Assembly (NCBI GenBank): GCA_947259095.1
Contig: CAMYLA010000010.1
Location: 1-64,000, forward strand
DNA length: 64,000 bases
Direction of reading: 5' to 3'
Origin: an uncultured Acidimicrobiaceae bacterium
Lineage (GTDB): Bacteria > Actinomycetota > Acidimicrobiia > Acidimicrobiales > SZUA-35
The position numbers and the translations under genes were made by a program. Numbering within the stretch: the stretch's first letter is position 1; each line of letters opens with the position of its first letter. This document shows, one piece after another, positions 6,806 through 15,653 of the stretch. The notes under the pieces are model-generated. The model did no database searches, had not been told where the DNA came from, and saw only the letters and a list, made by a program, of their open reading frames with translations.

Positions 6806-9403
6806 ATGAATCGCACTGCTGGCGCGACGAGGAACGGCCACAAGGCCGTCGAAGACGTCGACGAATCGGGGAAGCTGGGAACGCTTGGCGGGGTCTTCAC
6901 CCCCAGCGTGCTGACGATCCTGGGACTGGTCCTGTTCCTTCGCCTCGGCTACGTGACCGGGAACGTCGGTCTGATCAAGATGTTGATCATCCTGGGACTG
7001 GCGACCACCGTCTCGCTTCTCACCACGATTTCCCTTGCCGCCATCGCCACCAACCTCAAGGTCGGCGGTGGCGGCGTCTACTTCCTCATATCGAGAACCC
7101 TCGGCCCGGCCTTCGGCGGGGCCATCGGACTGGTGCTGTACCTGGCCATGGCGGTGTCGGTGGCCTTCTACGCCATCGGCCTCGGGGAGGCGGTGTCGTC
7201 GGTCATCGAAACCGACAACGCCAATGCGCCCAGACTGATCGCCGCGGTCACGATCGTGGCCTTGCTTGGGTTGACGTTGCTCGGCGCCGATGTGGCAACC
7301 CGGCTCCAGTACGTGGTCCTGGCCTGCCTGATCGTGGCCATCGGGGCCTATTTTGTGGGGGCGGTCGGCGTGATCGACTTCGACCGACTCTCGGGCAACA
7401 TCTCGGCGCCGCCCGGCGGTGAGTCGTTCTGGATCAGCTTCGCCATCTTCTTCCCCGCCATCACCGGGTTCACCCAGGGTGTCGCCATGTCAGGGGACCT
7501 GAAGACGCCGTCACGCAGCATCAGCATCGGGACCTTCGGCGCCATCGGCGTGTCGACGCTGATCTACCTGCTGGTCATCTTCACCTTCGTCCTGGCCGTC
7601 CCCCTCGACGAACTGCGGACCGACACCGCCATCATGCGTCGGCTGGCCCCGGCGCCGTGGCTCATCGATCTCGGTGTGATCGCCGCCACCCTGTCGTCGG
7701 CCATCGCCTCGATGATGGGCGCGCCCCGGACCCTGCAAAAGCTGGCCGCCGATCGCCTGATCGCACCGTTGCGGCCGTTCGCCATCGGATCGGGGCCCGC
7801 CAACAACCCCCGCCGAGGGGTGGCGCTCACCGCCGCCATCGCCCTGGTCACCGTGGCCCTGGGAGACCTCGACGTCGTCGCCCCGGTCATCTCGATGTTC
7901 TTCCTCGCCAGCTACGGCATGATCAACTACGCCACCTACTCCGAGGCCAGGGCCGCCAGCACGTCGTTCCGGCCCCGGTTCCGGTACTTCGACTGGCGGC
8001 TCAGCCTGCTCGGCACCCTGGCCTGCGTCGGGGTGATCCTGGCCATCGACCCCCTGGCCGGGGCGCTGGCCGGCGCCGCCGTCTTCGGGCTCTACCGGTA
8101 CCTGCGGCGCTCGGTCCAACAGGCCCGGTGGGCCGACAGCACCCGCGGCTTCCACACCTCTGAGGTCCGCAGCCACCTCAAGCAGATGGCGGCCTTCGAC
8201 GACGCCAGCCGGGACTGGCGGCCATGCACGGTGGCGTTTGTCCCCCGGGACCCGCAACGCCGCAGTGCCCTGACCACCGTCGCCACCTGGTTCGAGGGCG
8301 GAGCCGGCTTCACCACGGCGGCCAGGATCATCGTGGGCCGTGGTGCCTTCGTCCGCAAGCAGGCGGCCCGGGTCGATCTCGAGCTGCAGCGGGAGCTGGA
8401 TGCCGACGGAGACCGGGCCTACGGCAGGGTGCTGGTGGCCGAGAACATCGAGTCCGGGGTGGCGGCCATGCTCCAGGGGCACGGGATCGGGGCCCTGCGG
8501 GCCAACCTGGCACTGTTCAGCTGGTACGACCTCACCGACCCCGAACGATCGAATCCCACCACCACCTCGACCATGGTCCGGACCGGTATCAGGTTCAACT
8601 GCAACGTCGGCATCGTCCACGCCCCCCAGCCGGCCTGGGAGGCGCTGGACCAGGGGAGCCGGCAGGTGATCTCGGTGTGGTGGTCGGACCGTCGGACCGG
8701 GCAACTGCTCACCATCCTGGCCTGGATGTGCACCAGAACCCCGATGTGGAAGAAGGCGACCATCGAGGTCTGGGTGGCCGCCGACGGTGGCGACGGGGTG
8801 GACACCGTCACCGAACTCCTGGACGACGGCCGGATCCGGGCCGCGGTTCGAGGGGTGGCCGGCAACGACGACTTCGTGGCCAAGATGTCCGGGGCGAGCC
8901 TGGCACTGGCCCCGGTGCGGATCAGGCACGGCCAGGCGCTCGGTCCCGGGGACGTGCCGATCGATCAGCTGGTGGAGGATTTGGGGGTCGTCGTCTTCGC
9001 CCACGCCTCGTCGGTGGTCGAACTGGACGCCCAACCCGACGAGGGCGGGACGGCGGTGCTGGCCGACGCCCACGACCGGGCAACGGAGCTGACCGAACGG
9101 GCCCGGGAGCTGAGTGTGCGGGCGGGGCAGCTGATGGTCGAAGCCGAACTGGCCAAGATGGAGGTCGGCTACGACCCGGGTGCGGGCGATCAGCCGCCGG
9201 TGGGGATCGAGGAGGCGGCGGTGGCGGCGCACCGGACCTACATCGACGCCCGGGCCAGAGCCGAAGAAGCGTGGCGGGTGGTCCGTGAGCTCGACCCGAC
9301 CGCATCGAGCGAGAAGCTCGACCCCGAGCTGTGGGTCGGCGCCAACGGCGACCAGCTCTCCCACCTGGCCAGGACCAAGGCCGACCGGCAGTCAACCAGC
9401 TGA
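6806..9403 (+). CDS. APC-superfamily permease resembling SLC12 cation-chloride cotransporters
   Basis: An 865-residue membrane protein. The N-terminal half (residues about 25-435) has some 12 hydrophobic segments and the SLC12-like opening LGTLGGVFTPSVLTILGLVL followed by LFLRLGYVTGN and the glycine-rich NLKVGGGGVYFLISR. The C-terminal half (about 440-865) is hydrophilic, as in Na-K-Cl/K-Cl cotransporters and their bacterial relatives, and ends in an Ala/Glu-rich helical region. The ATG at 6806 directly follows an in-frame GTG at 6803; either could be used. It may transport ions or amino acids; bacterial members are poorly characterised. It appears monocistronic, converging on the acyltransferase gene. 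Confidence 0.82.
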   Translation: MNRTAGATRNGHKAVEDVDESGKLGTLGGVFTPSVLTILGLVLFLRLGYVTGNVGLIKMLIILGLATTVSLLTTISLAAIATNLKVGGGGVYFLISRTLGPAFGGAIGLVLYLAMAVSVAFYAIGLGEAVSSVIETDNANAPRLIAAVTIVALLGLTLLGADVATRLQYVVLACLIVAIGAYFVGAVGVIDFDRLSGNISAPPGGESFWISFAIFFPAITGFTQGVAMSGDLKTPSRSISIGTFGAIGVSTLIYLLVIFTFVLAVPLDELRTDTAIMRRLAPAPWLIDLGVIAATLSSAIASMMGAPRTLQKLAADRLIAPLRPFAIGSGPANNPRRGVALTAAIALVTVALGDLDVVAPVISMFFLASYGMINYATYSEARAASTSFRPRFRYFDWRLSLLGTLACVGVILAIDPLAGALAGAAVFGLYRYLRRSVQQARWADSTRGFHTSEVRSHLKQMAAFDDASRDWRPCTVAFVPRDPQRRSALTTVATWFEGGAGFTTAARIIVGRGAFVRKQAARVDLELQRELDADGDRAYGRVLVAENIESGVAAMLQGHGIGALRANLALFSWYDLTDPERSNPTTTSTMVRTGIRFNCNVGIVHAPQPAWEALDQGSRQVISVWWSDRRTGQLLTILAWMCTRTPMWKKATIEVWVAADGGDGVDTVTELLDDGRIRAAVRGVAGNDDFVAKMSGASLALAPVRIRHGQALGPGDVPIDQLVEDLGVVVFAHASSVVELDAQPDEGGTAVLADAHDRATELTERARELSVRAGQLMVEAELAKMEVGYDPGAGDQPPVGIEEAAVAAHRTYIDARARAEEAWRVVRELDPTASSEKLDPELWVGANGDQLSHLARTKADRQSTS

Positions 9404-9434
9404 GGCCGCCGCCCGGATCGACACCCGATCGACC

Positions 9435-10571
9435 TCAGCCACCCCGATCGATGCTCGACCGACCGAAGCGGTGCTTCTGGCGCAGCGCCGGTGTCTCCAG
9501 CAGCCGCCAGGAGATGGTGGCGGCCAGGATCGAGAGGCCGATGCCGATGAAGACCTGGAGCAGCACCGGGAGGCCACCGGCCTCACGTGAGGTGGCCCAC
9601 AGCACCGGTTCGTGCCAGAGGTAGAGGGCGTAGGACACCTTGCCCAACAGCCGGAGCGGCCCGAAGTTCAGCCAGGCTGACCCGGCCCACCGGCCATCGA
9701 GGCAACCGACCACCACCAGACCGGTGGCCGCGGCCACCACGGTGAAGCCGCCGTTGTAGAGCACCGAGCTCTGTGGCGTTGCCACGATCATGGCGATGGC
9801 GACCACCGCGGCGCCGAGCCAGGCCAGCCCGATCGGCCGGCTCGGGAGCTTGCCGTGGAACCAGAGCACCGCCACCAGTGCACCGACGAGCAGCTGATCG
9901 ATCCGAGCGTCGGTTCTGATGTAGACCAGCACCCAGTCATCGGCGCGGGACCACAGCACCATCCGCCACAACATCGAGGCCACGATCGCCATCGCGATCA
10001 GCGACGCCGCGACCTCGAATCGCTTGCGCCTCACGAACAGCAGCACGACGGTCGGCCACACCAGGTAGAACTGTTCCTCGACGGCCAACGACCACAGGTG
10101 GCCGAGCCCCGGCACGTTGGTGCCATCGACGATACGCCACCAGTTGGAAACGAATCCCAGCGCCGCCACCACCGCCGCGATCTCTTCCCGGCCGAGCACA
10201 CCGGCGTAGGCGGCGTAGAGGAGGTAGGCCCCGAGCATGCCGAGCAGCGCCGGGAACAGACGGACGGTTCGTCGCCAGTAGAAGCCCCGGAGGGAGATCG
10301 AGTCGTGTCGCCGGTCCTCGATCAACAGCAGGGCGGTGATGAGGAAGCCGCTCACCACGAAGAACACGTCGACGCCGAGAAAACCGCCCCGAGGGGTGGG
10401 GAAGGTGTCCTGGATGATGTAGAACCGGGTGTGGTAGATGAGCACCGTGGCGATGGCGATGCCTCGGATCCCGTCCAACGCTGCGATGTGGGGTAGCGAG
10501 TCCCGAACACTGGTCCGCCGGGCGGTGTCCGGTACCGCAAGTTTGATGTTGTCGGCGTCCATCGCCGCCAT
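9435..10571 (-). CDS. Acyltransferase family 3 membrane protein (OafA/YrhL type)
   Basis: A 378-residue polytopic membrane protein with the family signature near the N-terminus (IAALDGIRGIAIATVLIYHT, the His being the presumed catalytic residue) and the GVDVFFVVSGFLIT block, followed by about ten hydrophobic segments. Family members O-acylate cell-surface glycans, lipids or antibiotics. It lacks the C-terminal SGNH domain found in some relatives. It is transcribed toward the permease gene 3' end; its neighbours do not reveal a substrate. A second member of the family is at 38645-39952. Confidence 0.9.
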   Translation of the reverse strand: MAAMDADNIKLAVPDTARRTSVRDSLPHIAALDGIRGIAIATVLIYHTRFYIIQDTFPTPRGGFLGVDVFFVVSGFLITALLLIEDRRHDSISLRGFYWRRTVRLFPALLGMLGAYLLYAAYAGVLGREEIAAVVAALGFVSNWWRIVDGTNVPGLGHLWSLAVEEQFYLVWPTVVLLFVRRKRFEVAASLIAMAIVASMLWRMVLWSRADDWVLVYIRTDARIDQLLVGALVAVLWFHGKLPSRPIGLAWLGAAVVAIAMIVATPQSSVLYNGGFTVVAAATGLVVVGCLDGRWAGSAWLNFGPLRLLGKVSYALYLWHEPVLWATSREAGGLPVLLQVFIGIGLSILAATISWRLLETPALRQKHRFGRSSIDRGG

Positions 10572-10653
10572 CTTGTCCCCGATCAGCTCGCCGCCACGTT
10601 CCGAACTCTACGGGGCCGCCATCGGACCACATGGATCGACAGTAGGTTTTTGG

Positions 10654-11898
10654 TCACACCCTCTCCCGTTCGGTGGCCGGGGCGTCGGCCGGCCCGGTGA
10701 GGCGATCCCAGAGCCGGCGGGCGATCACCACGTTCTGGATCTCGGTCGTGCCGTCGATGTAGCCGGTCAGCTTGGCCGCAGCCAGGTGGCGGGGCAGCGG
10801 ATTGGCGACCTGGCCCGCCTGGTCCGACCGGCCGCCGGCCTGATCAGCAGGGGCCGGGAACCGGCGGCGGTAGCCGGCCGCTCCCATGACCTGCATACAG
10901 TCGGCGATCCGCTCCTGGGCCGTGCGGGCGGCGAACTTCTTGGCGTGGGCCGCCATGATCGTTGCATCCTCACCGTCCTGCAGTTGTCTGGCTGCCCGGT
11001 AGGTCAGCAGCCTCGTCGCCTCCAGATCGGTGGCCACGTCGGCCAGCATCCACTGCACTCCCTGCTTGTCGGCAACGGCCGAGCCGAACACCGGGCGGTT
11101 GGCGGTGTAGTCGAGGGCCACCTCCAGCGACCGGCGGAGGATGCCACAACACATCGCCCCCACCAGTACCCGGGCCAGGTCGATGCCGATCATGGCTGCG
11201 GCGAAGGCCTGCCCGACCGGGATCAGCGTGGCGGCGGCCGGGACCCGCACATCGTCGAATCGGAAACCGCCGGTGCCCATGGCGTGGCCGCCGAGGAGCT
11301 CGTACGGCTCGCTGCGGGTCACCCCCGGCAGTTCGGGATCGACCACGATCGACACGATCCCCCGGTGCCCGGCCACGGGATCGGTCTGGGCGTAGACGTT
11401 CAGCGCGCCGGCGTGGCTGCCGTTGGTGACCCAGGCCTTCTCGCCGTTGATGACCCACTCGTCACCGTCCCGGGCGGCCGAACAGGTGATGGCGGCGGCG
11501 TCGGACCCGACGCCGGGCTCGGTCAGCAGGAACGCCCCCAGCACTTCGCCTGCCACCAACCGGGGCAGCAGGTGGTCGATCAGGTGGTCGTTGCCGCTGG
11601 TTGCCACCGCCCGGGCCATGTTGTTGTGGACCACCACGCTGAAGGCGGCGGCCAGGTCGGCGGCGGCAAGCTCCTCCAGCACCCGGGCCACCGCGACCGG
11701 GCCGACCCCTCGGCCTCCGAGTTCGGTCGGCACCAGCATGGCGGTGAGCCCGGCTCCCGACAGACCGGCGAAGGCCTCGGCGGCGAAGCGCCGCTCCCGC
11801 TCCCACCGCTCGGCCCTGGGTTCTATCTCGGCTGCGGCGAAGGAGATGGCGTCGTCGACGATCGCCTGCTCGGCCGGGGACACATCTGCATCGGTCAT
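10654..11898 (-). CDS. Acyl-CoA dehydrogenase
   Basis: A 414-residue FAD enzyme of the acyl-CoA dehydrogenase family, which introduces a trans-2 double bond into acyl-CoA esters. The FAD/substrate-binding segments LLTEPGVGSDAAAI and GEKAWVTNGSHA are clear, as is the C-terminal QVMGAAGYRRRFP-like region with IQNVVIARRL, which is where the flavin-contacting helix lies. It is divergent from the thioesterase/enoyl-CoA hydratase operon (start codons 96 nt apart), consistent with a shared fatty or aromatic acyl-CoA catabolic role. Chain-length or substrate preference cannot be read from the sequence. Confidence 0.92.
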   Translation of the reverse strand: MTDADVSPAEQAIVDDAISFAAAEIEPRAERWERERRFAAEAFAGLSGAGLTAMLVPTELGGRGVGPVAVARVLEELAAADLAAAFSVVVHNNMARAVATSGNDHLIDHLLPRLVAGEVLGAFLLTEPGVGSDAAAITCSAARDGDEWVINGEKAWVTNGSHAGALNVYAQTDPVAGHRGIVSIVVDPELPGVTRSEPYELLGGHAMGTGGFRFDDVRVPAAATLIPVGQAFAAAMIGIDLARVLVGAMCCGILRRSLEVALDYTANRPVFGSAVADKQGVQWMLADVATDLEATRLLTYRAARQLQDGEDATIMAAHAKKFAARTAQERIADCMQVMGAAGYRRRFPAPADQAGGRSDQAGQVANPLPRHLAAAKLTGYIDGTTEIQNVVIARRLWDRLTGPADAPATERERV

Positions 11899-11993
11899 GG
11901 CCAGAGCGTAGGGCCGCGTCGGCCGAGGCTCGAAACGGGACCGGCGTCGGACCCGAAGCTGCAGGATCGCCGGCCGTTCCCTACGGTGGTGGG

Positions 11994-12488
11994 GTGAATG
12001 GTGACGGGAGAAGCGAGGCTGCGGCCGACGAGGGATACGACCGGCCGTGGGCGGTGACCGAGCCGGGTCGGCTGGTCGGCAAGGGCCACGGCGCCGGTGA
12101 TGTGCTCGAGGCGTGGGACTGGTCGGTGGTGGAGAGCTCCCCCGGCATCCTGGTGGTGTCGTGCCACCTGCCGGAGCAGTTGAAGAACCCCAAGGGGCAG
12201 CTGTTCGGGGGCTTCACCGCCACCTACGTCGACTTCATCTCGATCCACACCGTGCACACGCTCGACCCCGACCGGGACCCCACCTCGGCCAACCACTTCC
12301 TCAGCACCATCAACATGCGGTGCGACTACTTCGAGCCGATCGTGGGGCCGACCTTCTCGGTCCGGGGTGAGCTGATCAACCAGCGGGGATTGACCAGCCT
12401 GGTCTCGACGAGCTTCCTCGATGGTGACACGATGTTGGCCCATGCCATCACCACCTTGCGGCGAGCCCCGGAAATGAGCCAGACATGA
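11994..12488 (+). CDS. PaaI/YbgC-like hotdog-fold acyl-CoA thioesterase
   Basis: A 164-residue protein starting at GTG 11994. The core KNPKGQLFGGFTATYVDFIS resembles the hotdog-fold motif in which a conserved N/H-x-x-G-x-x-F/H-G-G segment precedes the catalytic Asp, followed by TINMRCDYFEPIVGPTFSV, typical of the PaaI/MaoC-like thioesterase strand. Such enzymes hydrolyse acyl-CoA or phenylacyl-CoA. It overlaps the downstream enoyl-CoA hydratase gene by 4 nt (ATGA), so the two are translationally coupled. Confidence 0.85.
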   Translation: MNGDGRSEAAADEGYDRPWAVTEPGRLVGKGHGAGDVLEAWDWSVVESSPGILVVSCHLPEQLKNPKGQLFGGFTATYVDFISIHTVHTLDPDRDPTSANHFLSTINMRCDYFEPIVGPTFSVRGELINQRGLTSLVSTSFLDGDTMLAHAITTLRRAPEMSQT

Positions 12489-13246
12489 CCAGCGAACTCG
12501 ACCTCGACCTCGTCATGGTCGATCGACCGATGGACCGGGTGGCGACGGTGACGCTGAACCGGCCGGACCGGCGCAACGCCCTCACCGGACCGTTGGCCGG
12601 TCACCTGGCCAAGGCCATCGAAACCCTGAACGACGACGACGCGGTGTCGGTCATCGTGATCCGGGGCGCCGGCGGGGCCTTCTGCTCCGGTCTGGACCTC
12701 AAGGAGTTCAATCTCGATCCCCAACCGGACTGGGTGGCCGAGTTCGGCGAGACGTGGCAGCGGGTCCATCGGGCCCTGTTCGACTCCGACCGGATCGTGA
12801 TCGGGGCGCTGGAACGGGCCGCGGTCAACGGGGGAGCGGCCCTGGCCCTGGCCTGCGATTTCCTGGTGGCGGGGGAAACCGCCTTCCTCCAGGTGGGCGA
12901 GATCCAGCAGGGCATGGCGGCCCCGATGAACATGGCCTGGCTGCGGTTGCGATTCGACGAGGCCCTGGCGGGACGGGTCGCCCTGCTCGGCGACCGCATC
13001 GCCGGGCCCGAACTGGCAAGGCTGGGCATCGCCCATCAGTCGGTGCACGACACCGAGGTCCTGACCGCGGCAGACGAGCTGGCAGCTCGGCTGGCCAAGC
13101 ACGACCCGGCCGGGGTCGCCAGGATCAAGGCCTCGTTGCGGCGAACCGGCACGACCGACACGGCCGAGCAGTGGTTCGCCAGGGCCTTGGCCGCCGATCC
13201 GCTCAGCGGGCGGAGAATGAAGCCCCGAGCTGCGGAGGACGCCTGA
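12485..13246 (+). CDS. Enoyl-CoA hydratase/isomerase family (crotonase)
   Basis: A 253-residue crotonase-fold protein. The oxyanion-hole region IVIRGAGGAFCSGLDLKEFN and the second Gly-containing loop AAVNGGAALALACDFLVAGE are present. The usual catalytic Glu positions lie in FLQVGEIQQGMAAP. This fold covers hydratases, isomerases and other CoA chemistries, so the exact reaction is open. It is coupled to the upstream thioesterase and followed by the SnoaL-like gene after 1 nt, forming a compact three-gene operon. Confidence 0.9.
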   Translation: MTSELDLDLVMVDRPMDRVATVTLNRPDRRNALTGPLAGHLAKAIETLNDDDAVSVIVIRGAGGAFCSGLDLKEFNLDPQPDWVAEFGETWQRVHRALFDSDRIVIGALERAAVNGGAALALACDFLVAGETAFLQVGEIQQGMAAPMNMAWLRLRFDEALAGRVALLGDRIAGPELARLGIAHQSVHDTEVLTAADELAARLAKHDPAGVARIKASLRRTGTTDTAEQWFARALAADPLSGRRMKPRAAEDA

Positions 13247-13247
13247 C

Positions 13248-13652
13248 ATGACCGAACCGTCGACCACGTCATCTCTGGAGTCGGTGATGGCGGACTTCAA
13301 GCGGGGCTTCGCCAAGGTGGACCGGGAGGCCCTGGCCCGGGCGGTGACAGAGGACTTCCAATGGCAGCTGCACTGGCACCGCTCGGCCGGCGACGAGCCG
13401 ACCGGTCGGGTGCTCCGAGGTCTCGACGAGGTCATGGCGGAGATCGAACGTCGCCGTGACACCTGGAGTGAGCTGCGGTACGTCGACATGGAGGAGCGCT
13501 ACACCGACGATCTGATCGTGCAGACCTTCGTGGTGAGCGGGGTCGACGGCTCGGGCCGTCGGTTCCACAACGCCGCAGTCGACCTGTACCCGATCCGGGA
13601 CGGCCGGATCGCGGCCAAGCAGACCTACTGGAAGCAGCACGGCGCGTTCTGA
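13248..13652 (+). CDS. SnoaL-like / NTF2-fold small protein
   Basis: A 134-residue protein of the NTF2-like superfamily: an N-terminal helix (VMADFKRGFAKVDREALARA) leads to FQWQLHWHRS, then strands including RRFHNAAVDLYPIRDGRIAAKQTYWKQ, a pattern common in SnoaL-like isomerases/hydrolases and ketosteroid isomerase relatives. It starts 2 nt after the enoyl-CoA hydratase stop and is the last gene of the operon. The function is probably enzymatic on an intermediate of the same pathway, but no specific catalytic set can be assigned. Confidence 0.8.
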   Translation: MTEPSTTSSLESVMADFKRGFAKVDREALARAVTEDFQWQLHWHRSAGDEPTGRVLRGLDEVMAEIERRRDTWSELRYVDMEERYTDDLIVQTFVVSGVDGSGRRFHNAAVDLYPIRDGRIAAKQTYWKQHGAF

Positions 13653-13693
13653 GCCGCCCGTCGCCTCCTGCTGTTCGACAACCGGCGGTGTCT

Positions 13694-14326
13694 TCACGGC
13701 CGCCCGGCCCCCGCCGGTCGCGGTTCGGGCCGGCGTCGACCGACCCGCTGGAGGCTACGCCCAGCCGGTTGGGCCATACGAGGGTGGGTGCGGCGGCGAC
13801 TGGTGCGTTCTGCCAACAATCGATACATCGTCAAGAACACAACCATGGCTGCGGCGAGTGTGTTGGCGGCCCGGTACGCGGGATGGGTGGCGTCGGTGCC
13901 GGCGGTGATGCCATGGACGGTGGCGAGCCAGAACAACAGGTAGCCGGCGAAGTGGATCCTGAGCCAGATCCTGCGAGGCAGGCGTTTCATGGCCAGCGAC
14001 GTGACTTCCACCGTCACCAGGAGGTAGAAGGAGACGACGCCGAGGGCAACCGGCAGTGGTCTCCAATTCGAGACGAAGGGGACGAGCAGGTCGGCGGGCC
14101 CGAACTCGACGTAGCTGTCGGCAACGAGGGTGACGAGGTGAAGAGCGGTGAACGACAGGGCGAGACCGCCGAGGTGGCGGTGCAGGTCGAGGAGCCATCT
14201 CGGCGTCGGGTGACCCTTGAGCAGGCGGGTGCTGAACAGCAGGCCCCAGACCATCGAGGCGGTGAGCAGCGCCCAGGCCACGATGCCGGAGGATCGGGCC
14301 AGGTACCACCAGAACTGGGAGTTCAT
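13694..14326 (-). CDS. Ferric-reductase-like transmembrane haem protein
   Basis: A 210-residue membrane protein with about six hydrophobic helices and histidine pairs typical of ferric-reductase-like (FRD) domains: LDLHRHLGGLALSFTALHLV and RIHFAGYLLFWLATVHGI, which would ligate two haems. The ATG at 14326 overlaps the apbE stop by 4 nt (ATGA); the longer frame upstream is a shadow of apbE. It carries no NAD(P)H/FAD reductase domain, so it probably passes electrons across the membrane with a flavoprotein partner. It is the last gene of the minus-strand chain headed by the two-component system. Confidence 0.85.
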   Translation of the reverse strand: MNSQFWWYLARSSGIVAWALLTASMVWGLLFSTRLLKGHPTPRWLLDLHRHLGGLALSFTALHLVTLVADSYVEFGPADLLVPFVSNWRPLPVALGVVSFYLLVTVEVTSLAMKRLPRRIWLRIHFAGYLLFWLATVHGITAGTDATHPAYRAANTLAAAMVVFLTMYRLLAERTSRRRTHPRMAQPAGRSLQRVGRRRPEPRPAGAGRP

Positions 14327-15234
14327 CGCAAGGTCCGTTCCAGATCGGGAGTGGCGTGGCACCGCCCGGCGGTGTCGACGATCACCGCCGAGGCGTTGAC
14401 CAGCTGATCGAGTCCGGCCGATACGCCGGCGGTGAAGACGGCCTTGGTCAGCGCTTCGGCCCACCATCCCTCACCGGCGACGACGGTGACGGCGGCGACG
14501 TCGTTGTCGACAGGTAGGCCGGTCGCGGGGTCCAGCAGGTGGTGGAGACACGCTCGGTCCCGGTTGATCCAGGCCCGTTCGAGGCGGCTGGTGGTTGCCA
14601 CCGCACCGGCTGGTATCTCGAGGCGGAGCAGTTCGCGGCCGGCATCGAACGGGTCGGCAACGCTGATGGGCCAGCCGCCGGTCCCGGTTGGAGACAGACC
14701 GGCGACCCGGAGGTCGCCGCCGAGGTTGACCATGACGCCGGCGGCGCCCCGCCCGAGCAGCTCCTCGGTGACGAGGTCGGCGGCCAGACCCTTGCCGATG
14801 CCGCCGGGGTCGATTGCGGTGCCGACCGGCAGGCTGACCGCTTGCAGTTCGGGGTTGAGGCCGATCAGCCCAGCCGATGTCCCTCGCCGGCGGAGATGTC
14901 GGGTCGGTGGTTGGTCGATGGCGGTGAACGTGCGGTCGTAACCGAGCCCGGCGAGCTCGTGAAGCAGTGTCGGGTCGTACCGGCCACCGGTTCGCTCCCA
15001 GGCCGTCACTGCGGTCTCGACCAGTCGGTAGGTGTCGGTCGAGACCATCACCGGGCGGCCGGCGGCCTTGTTGAGTCTGGACAGCTCACTGTCCGAGGAG
15101 AATCTGGTCCATCTGGCTTCGAGTTCGGCGAGGCGTTCTCTGGCCCACCCGAGGTGATCGTCGCCGTCGCCGTCGCCGACGACCACGAGATGGGCGATCG
15201 AGCCCATGGTGGAGAATGTCGTTTCAGCTTGCAT
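14323..15234 (-). CDS. apbE: FAD:protein FMN transferase (ApbE family)
   Basis: A 303-residue ApbE homologue, which attaches FMN covalently to Thr/Ser of target proteins outside the membrane. Family blocks are visible: TTFSTMGSIAHLVVV, RFSSDSELSRLNKAAGRPV, TGGRYDPTLLHELAGLGYDR, IDPGGIGKGLAADLV, MVNLGGDLRV, and HHLLDPATGLPV followed by VTVVAGEGWWAEALTKA. The ATG at 15234 is chosen because it sits at the conserved N-terminus and slightly overlaps the upstream small gene; the longer frame to 15297 adds an Arg/Pro-rich stretch out of family. No obvious lipobox. Gene order with a ferric-reductase-like protein indicates a flavinylation-linked electron-transfer system. Confidence 0.9.
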   Translation of the reverse strand: MQAETTFSTMGSIAHLVVVGDGDGDDHLGWARERLAELEARWTRFSSDSELSRLNKAAGRPVMVSTDTYRLVETAVTAWERTGGRYDPTLLHELAGLGYDRTFTAIDQPPTRHLRRRGTSAGLIGLNPELQAVSLPVGTAIDPGGIGKGLAADLVTEELLGRGAAGVMVNLGGDLRVAGLSPTGTGGWPISVADPFDAGRELLRLEIPAGAVATTSRLERAWINRDRACLHHLLDPATGLPVDNDVAAVTVVAGEGWWAEALTKAVFTAGVSAGLDQLVNASAVIVDTAGRCHATPDLERTLR

Positions 15235-15529
15235 GGCTGGTGGTGATGGCGGTCCGATCCGTCGCCACCGACGCCGGCCCGGCCGGGATCGGGACACCGC
15301 GTTCGGTGATCGTGGCCATCGTGGGGGTCGGCGGTGTGGTCGAGGGTGGCGACGGGACCGCTGCCGGTGAGGCCATTGCCGAGGCGAGCCCGAGGGTGGC
15401 GGCTGCGCTCAGCCCGGTCACCAGGATGCGGCTGGCCGCCGCCGGGTGGCCTCGACGACCGGTGGGCGTCCGGGCCCTCGATCTCCTGCCGGTCCCGGCC
15501 GCCGTCGGCGACGAGGACGGCTCAGTCAT
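15224..15529 (-). CDS. Small single-TM, Pro/Thr-rich protein of the flavinylation cluster
   Basis: A 101-residue protein: a basic cytoplasmic N-terminus (TGRRSRARTPTGRRG), one membrane helix (RILVTGLSAAATLGLASAMA) and a Pro/Ser/Thr-rich outer tail. The ATG at 15529 overlaps the end of the upstream Asp-rich gene by 8 nt, and its own stop overlaps the apbE start by 11 nt, so it is embedded in a coupled operon, which supports reality. No flavinylation motif (S/T-G-A-T/S after an upstream Asp) is visible. Small one-TM proteins are seen beside ferric reductase/ApbE genes in actinobacteria; the function is unknown. Confidence 0.6.
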   Translation of the reverse strand: MTEPSSSPTAAGTGRRSRARTPTGRRGHPAAASRILVTGLSAAATLGLASAMASPAAVPSPPSTTPPTPTMATITERGVPIPAGPASVATDRTAITTSHAS

Positions 15530-15653
15530 CGTCCTCGTATCCCTCGTACTCGTCGGAGTCGTGGCTGTCGTCGTCATACCCGTCGGAGTCGTGGCTGTCG
15601 TCGTACTCGTCGTACTCGTCGTACTCGTCGTCGTCGTACTCGTCGTCGCCGGT
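15522..15653 (-). repeat. Low-complexity repeat encoding the acidic tail
   Basis: Imperfect tandem units, mainly GAC/GAG/TAC codon patterns of 9 nt (the plus strand shows repeated tcgtactcg), encode the Asp/Glu/Tyr tail of the secreted protein. Two longer blocks (DDSHDSD) are also duplicated, which suggests expansion by slippage while keeping frame. Confidence 0.75.

Noticed and set aside
7511-9364. 617-codon frame antisense to the SLC12-like transporter
   Set aside because: Repetitive Gly/His/Arg/Pro-rich sequence with no motifs; GC-skewed third positions of the real gene keep it open.
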